The notes beneath the pieces are model-generated. The model did not search any database, was not told the DNA's origin, and was given only the letters and a program-made list of their open reading frames with translations. 64,000 nt of DNA from Actinobacteria bacterium HGW-Actinobacteria-7 (GTDB lineage Bacteria > Actinomycetota > Coriobacteriia > Anaerosomatales > PHET01): NCBI GenBank assembly GCA_002841275.1, contig PHET01000002.1:62001-126000 (forward strand). The letters run 5' to 3'. How positions within the stretch are numbered: the stretch's first letter is position 1; each line of letters opens with the position of its first letter. Below are positions 34,604 through 43,379 of this stretch, one piece after another. Both the position numbers and the translations under genes were made by a program.

Positions 34604-35236
34604 GTGAGTTCAGCACCGCATCGCACCGTCAGGCTCGCCGTCTTGGCGACATTCGTCTTCGCAGCGGCCCTTCTGGCTGGCTGCGGACTCTTGGGCGGAT
34701 CGTCGACCCAGACCATCACTGACCCGGGGAACTCGTATCACTTCGATGTCCCGGCATCGTGGACCACCACCGTAACCTCGGGAATGATCACGATCTACGG
34801 TGGCAAGGAAATGCCCTCCGTGGATGCTGCCATCGACAAGGAGCCCTGGTATTTCATTCTGTCGGCCAAAGCGTCCGAGAGTGATCTGGCGACAGAACTG
34901 ACTGGGCTCGCCGAAGCTCGAGCTGAATCGCGCAAGTGGACCAAGGTCACGATGGGCAAGCCCGTGGCGACCAAGCTCGGGAACACCAAGGCCTACGAGA
35001 TGGACCTGAAGGCCACCGATGAGACCAAGCGCAGCTTCGAGGGCAAGCTCCTGCTGGCCCGCCGAGGTGGCATCGACGTTCTGATCTTCGGATTCACCAA
35101 GCCGGGCGCGTTCAAGGGGTCGGGTTACGAAGACCTCAAGAAGGACTTCTTCTGGTTGGTCGGATCCGACGACGAGAAGACCGCGACACAGACCGCGCCG
35201 CCCACAAAGGACGTCAGCAAGCCCACCAAGAAGTAG
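34604..35236 (+). CDS. Lipoprotein of unknown function
   Basis: A 210-aa secreted lipoprotein. The lipobox LLAGC follows a hydrophobic signal peptide (about 9-26). The mature part includes SYHFDVPASWTTTV, a motif common in PsbP-like or DUF1795-type lipoproteins, which have a SYxFxxPxxW start. I favour that resemblance without a specific function. GTG at 34604 follows GGAGG. This is the only plus-strand gene within the cytochrome region. Confidence 0.75.
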   Translation: MSSAPHRTVRLAVLATFVFAAALLAGCGLLGGSSTQTITDPGNSYHFDVPASWTTTVTSGMITIYGGKEMPSVDAAIDKEPWYFILSAKASESDLATELTGLAEARAESRKWTKVTMGKPVATKLGNTKAYEMDLKATDETKRSFEGKLLLARRGGIDVLIFGFTKPGAFKGSGYEDLKKDFFWLVGSDDEKTATQTAPPTKDVSKPTKK

Positions 35237-35260
35237 GCCGTGGACATCAATACCTGATGC

Positions 35261-35292
35261 AAAGGCCCCGAGGCAGCTGCCTCGGGGCCTTT
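35261..35292. terminator. Long bidirectional hairpin terminator
   Basis: A perfect 32-nt inverted repeat, AAAGGCCCCGAGGCAG with its complement, between the plus-strand lipoprotein gene and the minus-strand Rex-like gene. Flanking ends are A/T-rich on both sides (CTTTGAT and CTTTGCAT), so it can terminate both. Confidence 0.85.
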
Positions 35293-35316
35293 GATATTCC
35301 CGCGAATCTCAACGCC

Positions 35317-36015
35317 TCAGCGTGATTGCACGTCATTGATCGTGGGAAATGCTCCGCCTGCGCCCGCTGATTTCACCAGGTCAGGCATCGCACACTGACA
35401 TGCAAGCGACTTCACGTCACAGGGCATACGCACGTGGATGATCTTCATGCCCTCAGGCTTGTCGAGCCGAATCTGAGGCGTGAGAAGCAGCACGCCGGTA
35501 ATACCGGCCTTGTCGAGCAACTCAAGAGTCAGGCCGACCCATGTTGGAGAACACGCCACCATCGCCACGGTGACGTCGAGCTCATTCTCGAACTGAGGAA
35601 GATCAGTCAAATGCCGTACTTCGATACCGTGCACGAGCTTCCCTACGTCCCCCGGCAACTCAGAGTAGTAGGCCACGGGCCTCACACCGTACGCATCCGG
35701 CGGGAAGACGACCGCAAGAGCCTCAAGCATCTGGGCCGATCCTATGCGGATGATCGGATAGCTGTCCTCGAGCCCCAGAAACTGCTGTATGGCCCCAAAC
35801 AGCGTGGTGATGTCGTATCCCGAACCCGGGCGACCGGCCGCGCTGACAAACGACAGGTCCCGGCGGACGGTTTCTTCTTTGATTCCCAACTGCTCGGCAA
35901 GCTCGCGCGAGGTCACCTTGGCTGCGGCCCCGGCGCGCACCACATCGCCCAACCAGCAGTGATACAACGCCAGACGGTATACAGACGCTTCAGAAACGGC
36001 AGCTGCTTCAGGCAC
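35317..36015 (-). CDS. Rex-like redox regulator with altered NAD-binding site and Cys-rich tail
   Basis: The N-terminal ~80 residues look like the winged-helix domain of redox-sensing repressor Rex (SVYRLALYHCW, TSRELAEQLGIKEETVRRDLSF and GSGYD). The following Rossmann-type domain lacks the glycine-rich NAD(H) signature, GXGXXG; the corresponding place is PIIRIGSAQMLEALA. Near the C-terminus Cys201, Cys208 and Cys210 form a CX6CXC cluster. The sensor may therefore use a cluster or thiol in place of NADH. A GTG at 36015 with AAGGA at good spacing is the preferred start; ATG at 36021 lies too near the SD. It lies just before a cytochrome operon and may control it or another target. Confidence 0.72.
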   Translation of the reverse strand: MPEAAAVSEASVYRLALYHCWLGDVVRAGAAAKVTSRELAEQLGIKEETVRRDLSFVSAAGRPGSGYDITTLFGAIQQFLGLEDSYPIIRIGSAQMLEALAVVFPPDAYGVRPVAYYSELPGDVGKLVHGIEVRHLTDLPQFENELDVTVAMVACSPTWVGLTLELLDKAGITGVLLLTPQIRLDKPEGMKIIHVRMPCDVKSLACQCAMPDLVKSAGAGGAFPTINDVQSR

Positions 36016-36038
36016 CAACATTCCTTGATCTCTGCGAA

Positions 36039-36078
36039 CGGTTCCGAACCGATGCTGCGACTATACCTTGGTGGTATA
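36039..36078 (-). promoter_or_regulatory. Two inverted repeats and a -10 box upstream of the Rex-like gene
   Basis: Two perfect inverted repeats lie upstream of the Rex-like gene: CGGTTC-C-GAACCG at 36039-36051 and TATACC-N5-GGTATA at 36062-36078. On the minus strand TATAGT (36060-36065) fits a -10 box, which would put the first repeat at the start of transcription. The arrangement suits autoregulation. The rest of 36079-36180 shows nothing further. No Rex-type TTGTGAA consensus is present. Confidence 0.5.
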
Positions 36079-36180
36079 TGTCCCGCAGTGTGGTGTCACG
36101 AAACCGAATACGTTAACAGAACCCCACTGACCCGAACGGCAAATGATATGCCACGGAAGACCACGCCCGGGAAACGGCGA

Positions 36181-37353
36181 CTACTTGCCGCCCCGAACGT
36201 GGCAACGTGCGCAGTATGTCGGGTCGTGGCACTTGAAGCAGGGGGAAGCGCCGGTCTGCTTGACCGCGCTGGGATGCTGCTTGCGCCAGGGGGTCTTTGT
36301 GTCGTACTCCCAGGTTATCGACTTCCCGTGGTGGCACTCATCGCAGAACTGATCGGCATCACCGTGGCAGGTCGCACAGACCTTGGGCTTGGTCTGACCG
36401 AGCTTCGGGTGAGTGTCTAGGAAATCAACCGGGTGAGGCATGGGTAGCCCATGGCAGTCCGAGCAGAACTTCTCGGAGTGGCAGGTATTGCACTCGTTGA
36501 TGGCTTCAACCTTCTTGAGCTTAGCGCCGACGCCCTCCTCGGTACCCTGCGCGCGCCCCTCAGCAGCAGCCTGCTTCTTGCGCTCGGCCTCGTCGAATTC
36601 GAAGTTGGCTACGCGGCTCGCCTCTTCCGCACCCAATTTGGCGTGTCCCTTGGGGAAGAAGCCATTCTTGAGGTGACTGGCGGGCTTGAGCTCGAAGGCC
36701 GCCGAGTGGCACGCCTCACAGTCGCCGGGCGCCTTGATTCCACCTTCGGGCGTCTCACCCTGCGAGTGGCAGCGGAAACATGCGGTCATCGACATGAAGT
36801 TCTCGTGGGCGTGGTTAGGCTTCTTGGTCTTGGGATCCGAGAGAACCATCTTGAAGTCCTCTTTGTGCGCAATCCGGTTGTGGCAGATCGCGCAGGTGAC
36901 CTCTGCCTCCTCATGCGACTTGTGGTTGATGAGTATGCCGCTCGATGGTGTGATCGTGCGCTTGTCGAGATTGTGGCACTGAGTGCACTGCCTCGATGCC
37001 ATAGTGAGTCCGAGTTCGCTCTCACCGTTCAGTGGCAGCTCGAAGTTGTCGGTGAGTGTGAGATAGAGCTCGCCCAGGGCCTCGGCCTTGTGCAGCATGA
37101 AGGTGACCGGGCTGGCCCCAACCGGCATGTGGCAGGCCATACAGCTGATCTCGGCATGCGTCGAACGCTGATATGCCTTGATGGTGTCGTCCTGGACCTT
37201 GTGACAGCCCTCGGCACAGAACCAGCGAGTCGAAGTGACGCCCAGAGTCGCAAGCAAGACCGCCGCAGCCACAAGTACCGCCACGAGCGTCCACAGAATG
37301 TATCGTGGCCGCCGAATGGGGTCCTGGAAGCCTGCTAGTGAGATTCGCGGCAT
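36181..37353 (-). CDS. NapC/NirT-type cytochrome, 11 hemes plus a CX3CH motif
   Basis: A 390-aa membrane-anchored cytochrome. One N-terminal helix (about 20-40) is followed by an unusual CAEGCH (CX3CH) at the position of the first NapC-type heme. Eleven canonical sites then follow: CMACH, CTQCH, CAICH, CFRCH, CEACH, CNTCH, CSDCH, CATCH, CDECH, CFKCH, CARCH. A charged linker of Glu, Arg, Lys and Ala lies near residues 240-275. The NapC/NirT-like STHAEISCMACHMP segment suggests a quinol-oxidising role. ATG follows AAGGACGAC. It sits 9 nt after the 14-heme gene. Confidence 0.85.
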   Translation of the reverse strand: MPRISLAGFQDPIRRPRYILWTLVAVLVAAAVLLATLGVTSTRWFCAEGCHKVQDDTIKAYQRSTHAEISCMACHMPVGASPVTFMLHKAEALGELYLTLTDNFELPLNGESELGLTMASRQCTQCHNLDKRTITPSSGILINHKSHEEAEVTCAICHNRIAHKEDFKMVLSDPKTKKPNHAHENFMSMTACFRCHSQGETPEGGIKAPGDCEACHSAAFELKPASHLKNGFFPKGHAKLGAEEASRVANFEFDEAERKKQAAAEGRAQGTEEGVGAKLKKVEAINECNTCHSEKFCSDCHGLPMPHPVDFLDTHPKLGQTKPKVCATCHGDADQFCDECHHGKSITWEYDTKTPWRKQHPSAVKQTGASPCFKCHDPTYCARCHVRGGK

Positions 37354-37362
37354 GTCGTCCTT

Positions 37363-38841
37363 CTAGTAGTCAATTCCAACCCGGCTACCCTGTGTCACAG
37401 CGTGGCACATGAGACAGGTTCCGTCTCTATGATAATCGAAATACCGCAGCATCCTATTGAGTCGCGTGCCATGCGGGTCGTGACACGACGAGGTGCAGGT
37501 CAACGGAGCCTCCGCGTTCACGTCGTAGTGAGCTCCGCGGACCGGGTGGTTCTTGTTCGCGACACTGTGCGTCCGCTCGTCGAAACCGGAACGGGAATGG
37601 CACTGGAAACATAGTGAAGGATTGCGCTCTTGAAGCAAGGGGACATTGTTCGACCCGTGCGAAGTATGACAGCGGTCGCAGCGAACGGGGGCATGCGATG
37701 ACGTGTCGTATAGTTCGCGCTTCTGCTCATGGCACTGGTAGCAGAAGTTGTTACCCGTTGCCGCGACCAGGTTCAGATACTGCGCCGCGTGTGGATCGTG
37801 GCAGCTCGTACACATGAACGTGCCGCCCACCGGATGGTGGCTGGGCCTCCTGAAGTCTTTCTCGGTACTGTCATGGCACTGGTAGCAGAGATCCGGCTGG
37901 ACCGCGTTGAGTAGCGGTGTGTAGCGCGAACCATGAGGCTGGTGGCATCCGGTGCAATCACCATTGAGGAATGGTACGTGCTGGATGGCCATGGTCGATT
38001 TGAGTTCAACGGACGGGTGGCACCGAGTGCACAGCACGCGCTGTGAACTGACGAGCATCCCCTGGTAGTTGGATGCGTGTGGGTCGTGACACTCCAGACA
38101 ACGACCCTCCTTTGCGGGGGGATGTGTCTGCATCCGGTCAAGCTCACCGACCATCGGGTGGCAGGTGAAGCACAGGTCCTGGGGGGCCATCAGGAGTAGC
38201 GATTTGTACTTTGAAGCGTGCGGGTTGTGGCAGTTGGTGCACCGTCCTGCGGCGAACGGCTCGTGCGGGAACTCGTCGCCGAGCTTCGCACCCATGCTGC
38301 CGTGACAGGTCCAGCACAGTTCGGTCTCGGGCATGATCAGACCGGAATCGGTGGCCTTGATCGACTTGGAGCTGCTGGTTGAAGGATCGGCGGTCGTCGA
38401 AGACGAACCCACCTGGGCGGCGTCGCTTTCGGAAAGCGACAGCCACCAGCGAATCGGAGCCCACTGCAGGATTCTGCTGAAGCGCTGCATCAAATCGCTG
38501 CTGACGGTGGCCGAAGTGACCGAGACCTTCTTGCCGTGCGGGACGTGGCACGTGGTGCACTGCTGCAGCGCGAAGGGGTCGTGCACCGCAGGTTCGCTGA
38601 AGTCGGGGATCAGGTCGGTATGGCACTCCAGACATTCGATATTGCGCGCAAGAAAGCGTGCCTGCTCGCGTCCGCCGGTCAGCCAGACCTGTGAGACCGT
38701 CGTGCAGCAGCACATCAGAAGCAAGAGCAGCAGAATGACTGCAATCAGTCCACGGCGCCTGCGCGCACGCCGCTCGTCCTGCTCCTCCTGGGCGTCGATG
38801 TCGAGGTCGTCTTCTTCGACGACGTCTCGATCGCTCACCAT
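37363..38841 (-). CDS. Membrane-anchored 14-heme cytochrome, doubled-CXXCH repeats
   Basis: A 492-aa protein with an acidic cytoplasmic N-terminus, a short basic stretch and one helix (about 31-54). Fourteen CXXCH sites plus a CX3CH (CTSSCH) are visible, many followed by DPH or SHG as in doubled-CXXCH repeats, roughly every 45 residues. A Ser/Thr-rich, heme-free linker (about residues 135-165) separates the second and third sites. The start may be ATG 38841 or the adjacent GTG at 38838, which is better spaced from GGGAGGA. Probable role is extracytoplasmic electron transfer; no reductase partner is visible. Confidence 0.87.
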   Translation of the reverse strand: MVSDRDVVEEDDLDIDAQEEQDERRARRRRGLIAVILLLLLLMCCCTTVSQVWLTGGREQARFLARNIECLECHTDLIPDFSEPAVHDPFALQQCTTCHVPHGKKVSVTSATVSSDLMQRFSRILQWAPIRWWLSLSESDAAQVGSSSTTADPSTSSSKSIKATDSGLIMPETELCWTCHGSMGAKLGDEFPHEPFAAGRCTNCHNPHASKYKSLLLMAPQDLCFTCHPMVGELDRMQTHPPAKEGRCLECHDPHASNYQGMLVSSQRVLCTRCHPSVELKSTMAIQHVPFLNGDCTGCHQPHGSRYTPLLNAVQPDLCYQCHDSTEKDFRRPSHHPVGGTFMCTSCHDPHAAQYLNLVAATGNNFCYQCHEQKRELYDTSSHAPVRCDRCHTSHGSNNVPLLQERNPSLCFQCHSRSGFDERTHSVANKNHPVRGAHYDVNAEAPLTCTSSCHDPHGTRLNRMLRYFDYHRDGTCLMCHAVTQGSRVGIDY

Positions 38842-39018
38842 TCCTCCCTTGCCGCGTCTCCCCCGAAACCGCGCGCGCGGAATCCCGATATCCGCCTCAC
38901 TGCCAGTAGTTCTCAGATGACTCTACCATGCCCCCATGGGCATATGAATCGGCATTATGTGAAATGAAGATGAATGGCTCGCAATTGAGCGCCGACCGAC
39001 CGAGGTGGAGGCGTGCGG

Positions 39019-39693
39019 TTAGCGCGCCTGCGGTGCCGTGCTCGTGTCGGTGTGGCTCCCTGTGGCCTCCGAGCGCTGGTCCAATCGCCGCAGACGAGTG
39101 CGGGCGCTCGCTAGGTCGGGCGCGTATTTGAGGGCCTTTCGATAACGTGCGCGAGCACCCTCGAAATCGTTCTTCCCCTCAAGTCCACGGCCCATGAGGT
39201 ACTGGAGTTCACCGGCTTCAGGATGTAGTTTCACCGCGGGCCCAACGACCTTGCGAAGGTTGGCGTACTCTCCTCTCGCCAAGTAGTACTGTCCCAATGC
39301 AATCGCGGCGAGCACGTGGTCCTTCCTGATTTCGAGGACACGGAGCAACGTGTCGCGTGACTGGATGTCCGCCCCCATGTCGCGATAGATCAGGGCACGA
39401 AAATACAGGGTCGACATGCTTCTGGGGCGACGCTTCAGGATGATGTCGTACTGCTCGAGCGCCTCCGAGTATCGCTTTGCCTGCTGGTACGTCCAACCCA
39501 AACGGAGCCGACTGTCAAAGTCGCTGGGGTTGTCCGCTACCGAATGCTTCAACCGCAGAATACGCGCCTCTTGGGCGGTCAGTGCGCTCGCCGGCTCGCG
39601 GGTCGTTTGCTGGCTGACGGCAACGCCGACAACCCCAGCGACGATAAGCACCGGCACCAGTATCGAGAGTATCAGCCAGTATCTTCGGTGCAA
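39019..39693 (-). CDS. Membrane-anchored TPR protein
   Basis: A 224-aa protein with one N-terminal helix (about 7-27) and an outside domain with about four TPR-like units, for example LRLGWTYQQAKRYSEALEQY and LIYRDMGADIQSRDTLLRVL. It starts with TTG after GGGGGGCG. The upstream neighbour is the larger O-antigen-ligase-like TPR protein and the downstream neighbour is the 14-heme cytochrome. The 177 nt between (38842-39018) hold an ATGCCC-CCAT-GGGCAT inverted repeat at 38928-38943 and no gene. Confidence 0.75.
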   Translation of the reverse strand: MHRRYWLILSILVPVLIVAGVVGVAVSQQTTREPASALTAQEARILRLKHSVADNPSDFDSRLRLGWTYQQAKRYSEALEQYDIILKRRPRSMSTLYFRALIYRDMGADIQSRDTLLRVLEIRKDHVLAAIALGQYYLARGEYANLRKVVGPAVKLHPEAGELQYLMGRGLEGKNDFEGARARYRKALKYAPDLASARTRLRRLDQRSEATGSHTDTSTAPQAR

Positions 39694-39718
39694 CGTCGCC
39701 CCCCGTGCGTTGCCCTGC

Positions 39719-41833
39719 CTATGGAGTGATCGTGGCGCTGACCTCGACGGTCGCGCTCGCCTCCATGCGCTTCAGCTCGTCTGCAACGCCCGGCAGGTTC
39801 TCACTCTTGCGGAGCACTGCGATGGCCTTGTCGGTCTGACCCAGGCCCTGGTACGTGTTGGCAAGGAGTAGGACGACGTCCGGGTAATTGGGGTCCATCC
39901 GGGACGCGAACGCGAGGTGCTGGATCGCCTCTTCGGACTTACCGGTCTCGATGAGTGCTCTAGCCAGCTGGTATCGGATCGCCGGGCCGTACGGTTCGAT
40001 CTTGACCCCAAGGCGGCCATACTCGACGGCCTTGTCATAGTAGGTCGGATCGAAGACCGCCCCGGCAAGCGTGTACAAGTTGGTGATGAAGACGTAGTTA
40101 TCGTACTCATTGGGCACGAAATCGATGGTGCTACGTAGGCTAGCCTCTGCTTTGTCAAAGAGGAGCTTGGCCTGGTCCATGGTCACGCCCTGTCCTTGCC
40201 TCGCCGCATCGACGGCGCTGAACAGTTCGTCAGTGTAGGCGAGCCCAACCTCGGCACGATACATGTCGTTATAGGGATTGAGCTCAACGGCCTTCTGCGC
40301 GAGCGCAGTCCTTTCCGCACCCTGCGCCGCGATGCGCGCCCGCAGGTAGTAGTTGTCGGCGCGCATGTAGACAACCTGGTAGGCGACACCGAAAAGTGAG
40401 AGCACGACGAGACCGACCGCCAGCGGAATGCCCCACCTGGGTGCCTTCACCTCGTGCGTGACCGCAGTTGGCGCCAAGACGATCGCCATGCATACCCACA
40501 GCAAGAAGCTGGTCCCGGTAACGGACAGGCCGAACATCAGGTGCACCAGGTAGGCGGCGCAAGCAGTCCAGAAGCCGGCAAGCACTACCCGGTTGGGGCC
40601 ACCGTCCCGATTGAACACCGCGGGGAATGAACGTGCTGCCGCCCATCCGAAGATGCCGTACAACAACGCCATACCCGGGATGCCGATACCCGCCATGAGC
40701 TGCAAGGGGTAGTTGTGGACGTTGTCGGCGACTGAAAGATAGCCCGCGTCCGCCACATACTGGATGGGCTTGTAGCGCGGGAACACCAGTCGGAACGTGT
40801 CAGCTCCGAAGCCGAACAAGGGACGTGCCTTGGTCGCACGCCAGGCCGCCGACCAGATCTCGAAACGTGTCTTCGAGCTGCCCTGATCGAACTGCAGGAT
40901 CGACGCGAAGCGGCGGCCGAAGTTCATGACCTCATTGGGATTGGAAAGGCTCTTGATGATGGCAGCGCCAGCCACAGCAGCGGTCGCTCCCGAGAAGACC
41001 CAGTCCTCGGTCTTCCACGAAGCACGCTGGTAGACGGCGAAGACAACAATGATCACCATTCCGGCGAGCCCACCAACCCACGCACTGCGTGAGAATGCCA
41101 CAACGGTGCACCACATATTGAGCAGGAATCCGAACCAGTAGACCCCGCGCAGAACCAGCTTCTCCTCGGCGAGAGCGAGGCCCAGCGAGATAAAGACCGA
41201 GAACATGAGGAAGCCGGCGAGCAGGTCAGGGTTGCCGTAGGTCGAGAACGCCCGGTTGACCTCGAAGGGCAGTGCACCCCAGGTCAGCGGATCCAGGCCC
41301 AAGCTCTGCAAAACGCCGTACCCGGCAACAACGATTCCCGAGGCGAAGAGCGTCTGAGCGATCTTGCGGATGCGCGAGGGGCGGTCGGCGTACTGCAGGA
41401 CCAGGAAGTAGATCACCGCGTAGTTGATAAGCGAGAGCAGGCCCTCGAAGCGGCGGTACTTGCCGAAGAAGGCGGTGGCGGGGTGAATCGAGAGGAACAT
41501 CGAGATGGTGACCCAGCCCAGGAAGGCGAGGATGAGCCATTCGACGGGCGTGCGGCGGATCTTGCCACCGTTGACCAGCAGGTCCCAGCCCCATGCCGCA
41601 AGGGCTATCAGTGCAAAGACCCGCTGCATGAACACCTTGATGATGTCGAACTGGTCATAGCTCAAAGGCAGCGAGAACCCCAGGAAGGTGAGGTTGCTGA
41701 TGATGATAGGTGTGATGAAGATCATCGCAAGCAGTGACCACCACGCGATGGTGCCGTAGATGCTCAGCTTCTCTGACTGTGCCGCGACTACCGGCTTCGC
41801 AGCGGGGCCGGACGACTTCTTGCGCTTCGCCAT
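39719..41833 (-). CDS. O-antigen-ligase-like membrane protein with long TPR domain
   Basis: A 704-aa protein with at least ten hydrophobic helices in the first ~460 residues. An outside loop near 330-380 has SSKTRFEIWSAAWRATKARPLFGFG and DNVHNYPLQLMAGIG, which fit the Wzy_C/O-antigen ligase pattern. The last ~230 residues contain TPR-like units (YDKAVEYGRLGVKIEPYG and SEEAIQHLAFASRMDPNYP). It resembles the gene at 32772 in layout, but is longer. The ATG has AGGAG nine nt upstream. The 150 nt upstream (41834-41983) hold nothing I can name. Confidence 0.75.
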   Translation of the reverse strand: MAKRKKSSGPAAKPVVAAQSEKLSIYGTIAWWSLLAMIFITPIIISNLTFLGFSLPLSYDQFDIIKVFMQRVFALIALAAWGWDLLVNGGKIRRTPVEWLILAFLGWVTISMFLSIHPATAFFGKYRRFEGLLSLINYAVIYFLVLQYADRPSRIRKIAQTLFASGIVVAGYGVLQSLGLDPLTWGALPFEVNRAFSTYGNPDLLAGFLMFSVFISLGLALAEEKLVLRGVYWFGFLLNMWCTVVAFSRSAWVGGLAGMVIIVVFAVYQRASWKTEDWVFSGATAAVAGAAIIKSLSNPNEVMNFGRRFASILQFDQGSSKTRFEIWSAAWRATKARPLFGFGADTFRLVFPRYKPIQYVADAGYLSVADNVHNYPLQLMAGIGIPGMALLYGIFGWAAARSFPAVFNRDGGPNRVVLAGFWTACAAYLVHLMFGLSVTGTSFLLWVCMAIVLAPTAVTHEVKAPRWGIPLAVGLVVLSLFGVAYQVVYMRADNYYLRARIAAQGAERTALAQKAVELNPYNDMYRAEVGLAYTDELFSAVDAARQGQGVTMDQAKLLFDKAEASLRSTIDFVPNEYDNYVFITNLYTLAGAVFDPTYYDKAVEYGRLGVKIEPYGPAIRYQLARALIETGKSEEAIQHLAFASRMDPNYPDVVLLLANTYQGLGQTDKAIAVLRKSENLPGVADELKRMEASATVEVSATITP

Positions 41834-41983
41834 GCGGGGGAGCTCCTGTACTTGAGGTTGTCACGACACCGGGCGCGCTGATCGATCTCGCGGATACCGC
41901 GTGGCCGCCCGATTCACGCACACAGCATTGTGACGCAAACACGCTCCCCTGACACGCGGATGCACAAAGACACCAGAAGTGGC

Positions 41984-43375
41984 CTAGCGCGCTCCGCGAC
42001 CGGTGAGCACCACTTTGAACGTCTCGGCAAGTATCTGCGCGTCCATCGCGAAGTTCTGGTGGAACATGTAGATGAGGTCGTACTTGAGCTTGCGCTCGGG
42101 GGTGGTGGCGTACCCGCCCGAGACCTGCGCGAGGCCCGTGACGCCCGGCTTGACCCGGAACCGCTCGCGGTAGCCGGGTATCTCGGCAAGGTAGGTCTGG
42201 ACGAAGAAGTCACGTTCGGGGCGGGGGCCCACGAAGCTCATCTCTCCGCGCAGGATGTTGAAGAGCTGCGGCAGCTCGTCGATGCGGTAGTTGCGCAGGA
42301 AGCGGCCCACGCGGGTGATGCGCGGGTCGTCCTCCTCGGCGAGGACGGGTCCGGACAGCTTCTCGGCATCCTTGACCATGGTGCGTAGCTTGTAGACGTG
42401 GAAGGGCTTGAGATCGCGGCCCACGCGCTCCTGGCTGAACAGGACCGGGGCGCCGTCTGTGAGCACTATCGCGATGGCCGCGAGCAGCAGAAACGGGCTC
42501 ACGAGAATGAGGACCACGAGTGCGATGACCAGGTCGATCGCGCGCTTGGCAACGCGGTAGTAGCGCGGGACGAACGACTCGGTGATCTTCATGAGCGGGA
42601 TATCGCCGATGAGTGCATCGACGCGGCCGATGAAGATCTCGTAGAGCTCGGGAACCACGTCGACGCGGACTTTGAGCTCGTCGGCGAGCACGAGTGATTC
42701 GACCAGCTCGCGCAGTGCGATGGGACTCACCACGACCACGCGGTTCGCCTTCTGCTCGCGGGCGATGCGCGCGACGTCGTGCGCGGTGCCCAGCACGGGA
42801 TAGCCCTCGACCGAGGTCGGGCACTCCTCCCCCGGGCTGGTGCTGGCATCGAGCAGGCCGCAGACGCGCCAGCCCCATTTGGCGCGGCGCTCCATCTCTT
42901 GAGCGAGCTCGATGGTCACAGGACCGGTGCCCACGAGCACCACGCGCTGTTCGGGCCAGTGGACGCCGCCCACACGCAGGAAGACCCAGCGCCAGCCAAC
43001 GAGCAGCAGCAGAATGAACACGGGCCCGATCGCCAGGACCGAACGGGCGAAGGCGATGGTGCGCTGGCCGCCCAGGAAGGCGACTGCCAGCACGAGCAGC
43101 GTGCCCAGGAACACTGCCGAGAAGACCGAGCGCACCACGGTCCACAGCGTCTCGGTGCGCTCGGGATCGTAGAGGCCGTAGGCCCACGCGGCTACGAGGT
43201 AAGCCACCACGACGACGGGAGCGATGACGAGAAACGCCGCGAAGTTGCGCGCCGGTAGAGAGCCGGTAGCCAGCACTTCTTTGTAGAAGCGGACGTAGAA
43301 CGCCAGCACGAAGCCCGCTGCGACGAAGAGCGCGTCGAGCACGACCGACAGGACGACGAAGCGGGTGCGTGACAT
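41984..43375 (-). CDS. Priming polyprenyl-phosphate sugar-1-phosphate transferase
   Basis: Initiates surface polysaccharide synthesis by moving a sugar phosphate from a nucleotide sugar to undecaprenyl phosphate. The 463-aa protein has an N-terminal group of four helices, a middle Rossmann-like region, and a C-terminal catalytic domain with the typical KRAIDLVIALVVLI helix, LFSQERVGRDLKPFHVYKLRTM and SFVGPRPERDFFV. It is a CpsE/WbaP-type enzyme whose sugar cannot be told from sequence. ATG at 43375 lies 4 nt after the upstream stop; longer in-frame readings cover the upstream glycosyltransferase and are rejected. Confidence 0.88.
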   Translation of the reverse strand: MSRTRFVVLSVVLDALFVAAGFVLAFYVRFYKEVLATGSLPARNFAAFLVIAPVVVVAYLVAAWAYGLYDPERTETLWTVVRSVFSAVFLGTLLVLAVAFLGGQRTIAFARSVLAIGPVFILLLLVGWRWVFLRVGGVHWPEQRVVLVGTGPVTIELAQEMERRAKWGWRVCGLLDASTSPGEECPTSVEGYPVLGTAHDVARIAREQKANRVVVVSPIALRELVESLVLADELKVRVDVVPELYEIFIGRVDALIGDIPLMKITESFVPRYYRVAKRAIDLVIALVVLILVSPFLLLAAIAIVLTDGAPVLFSQERVGRDLKPFHVYKLRTMVKDAEKLSGPVLAEEDDPRITRVGRFLRNYRIDELPQLFNILRGEMSFVGPRPERDFFVQTYLAEIPGYRERFRVKPGVTGLAQVSGGYATTPERKLKYDLIYMFHQNFAMDAQILAETFKVVLTGRGAR

Positions 43376-43379
43376 CGCG

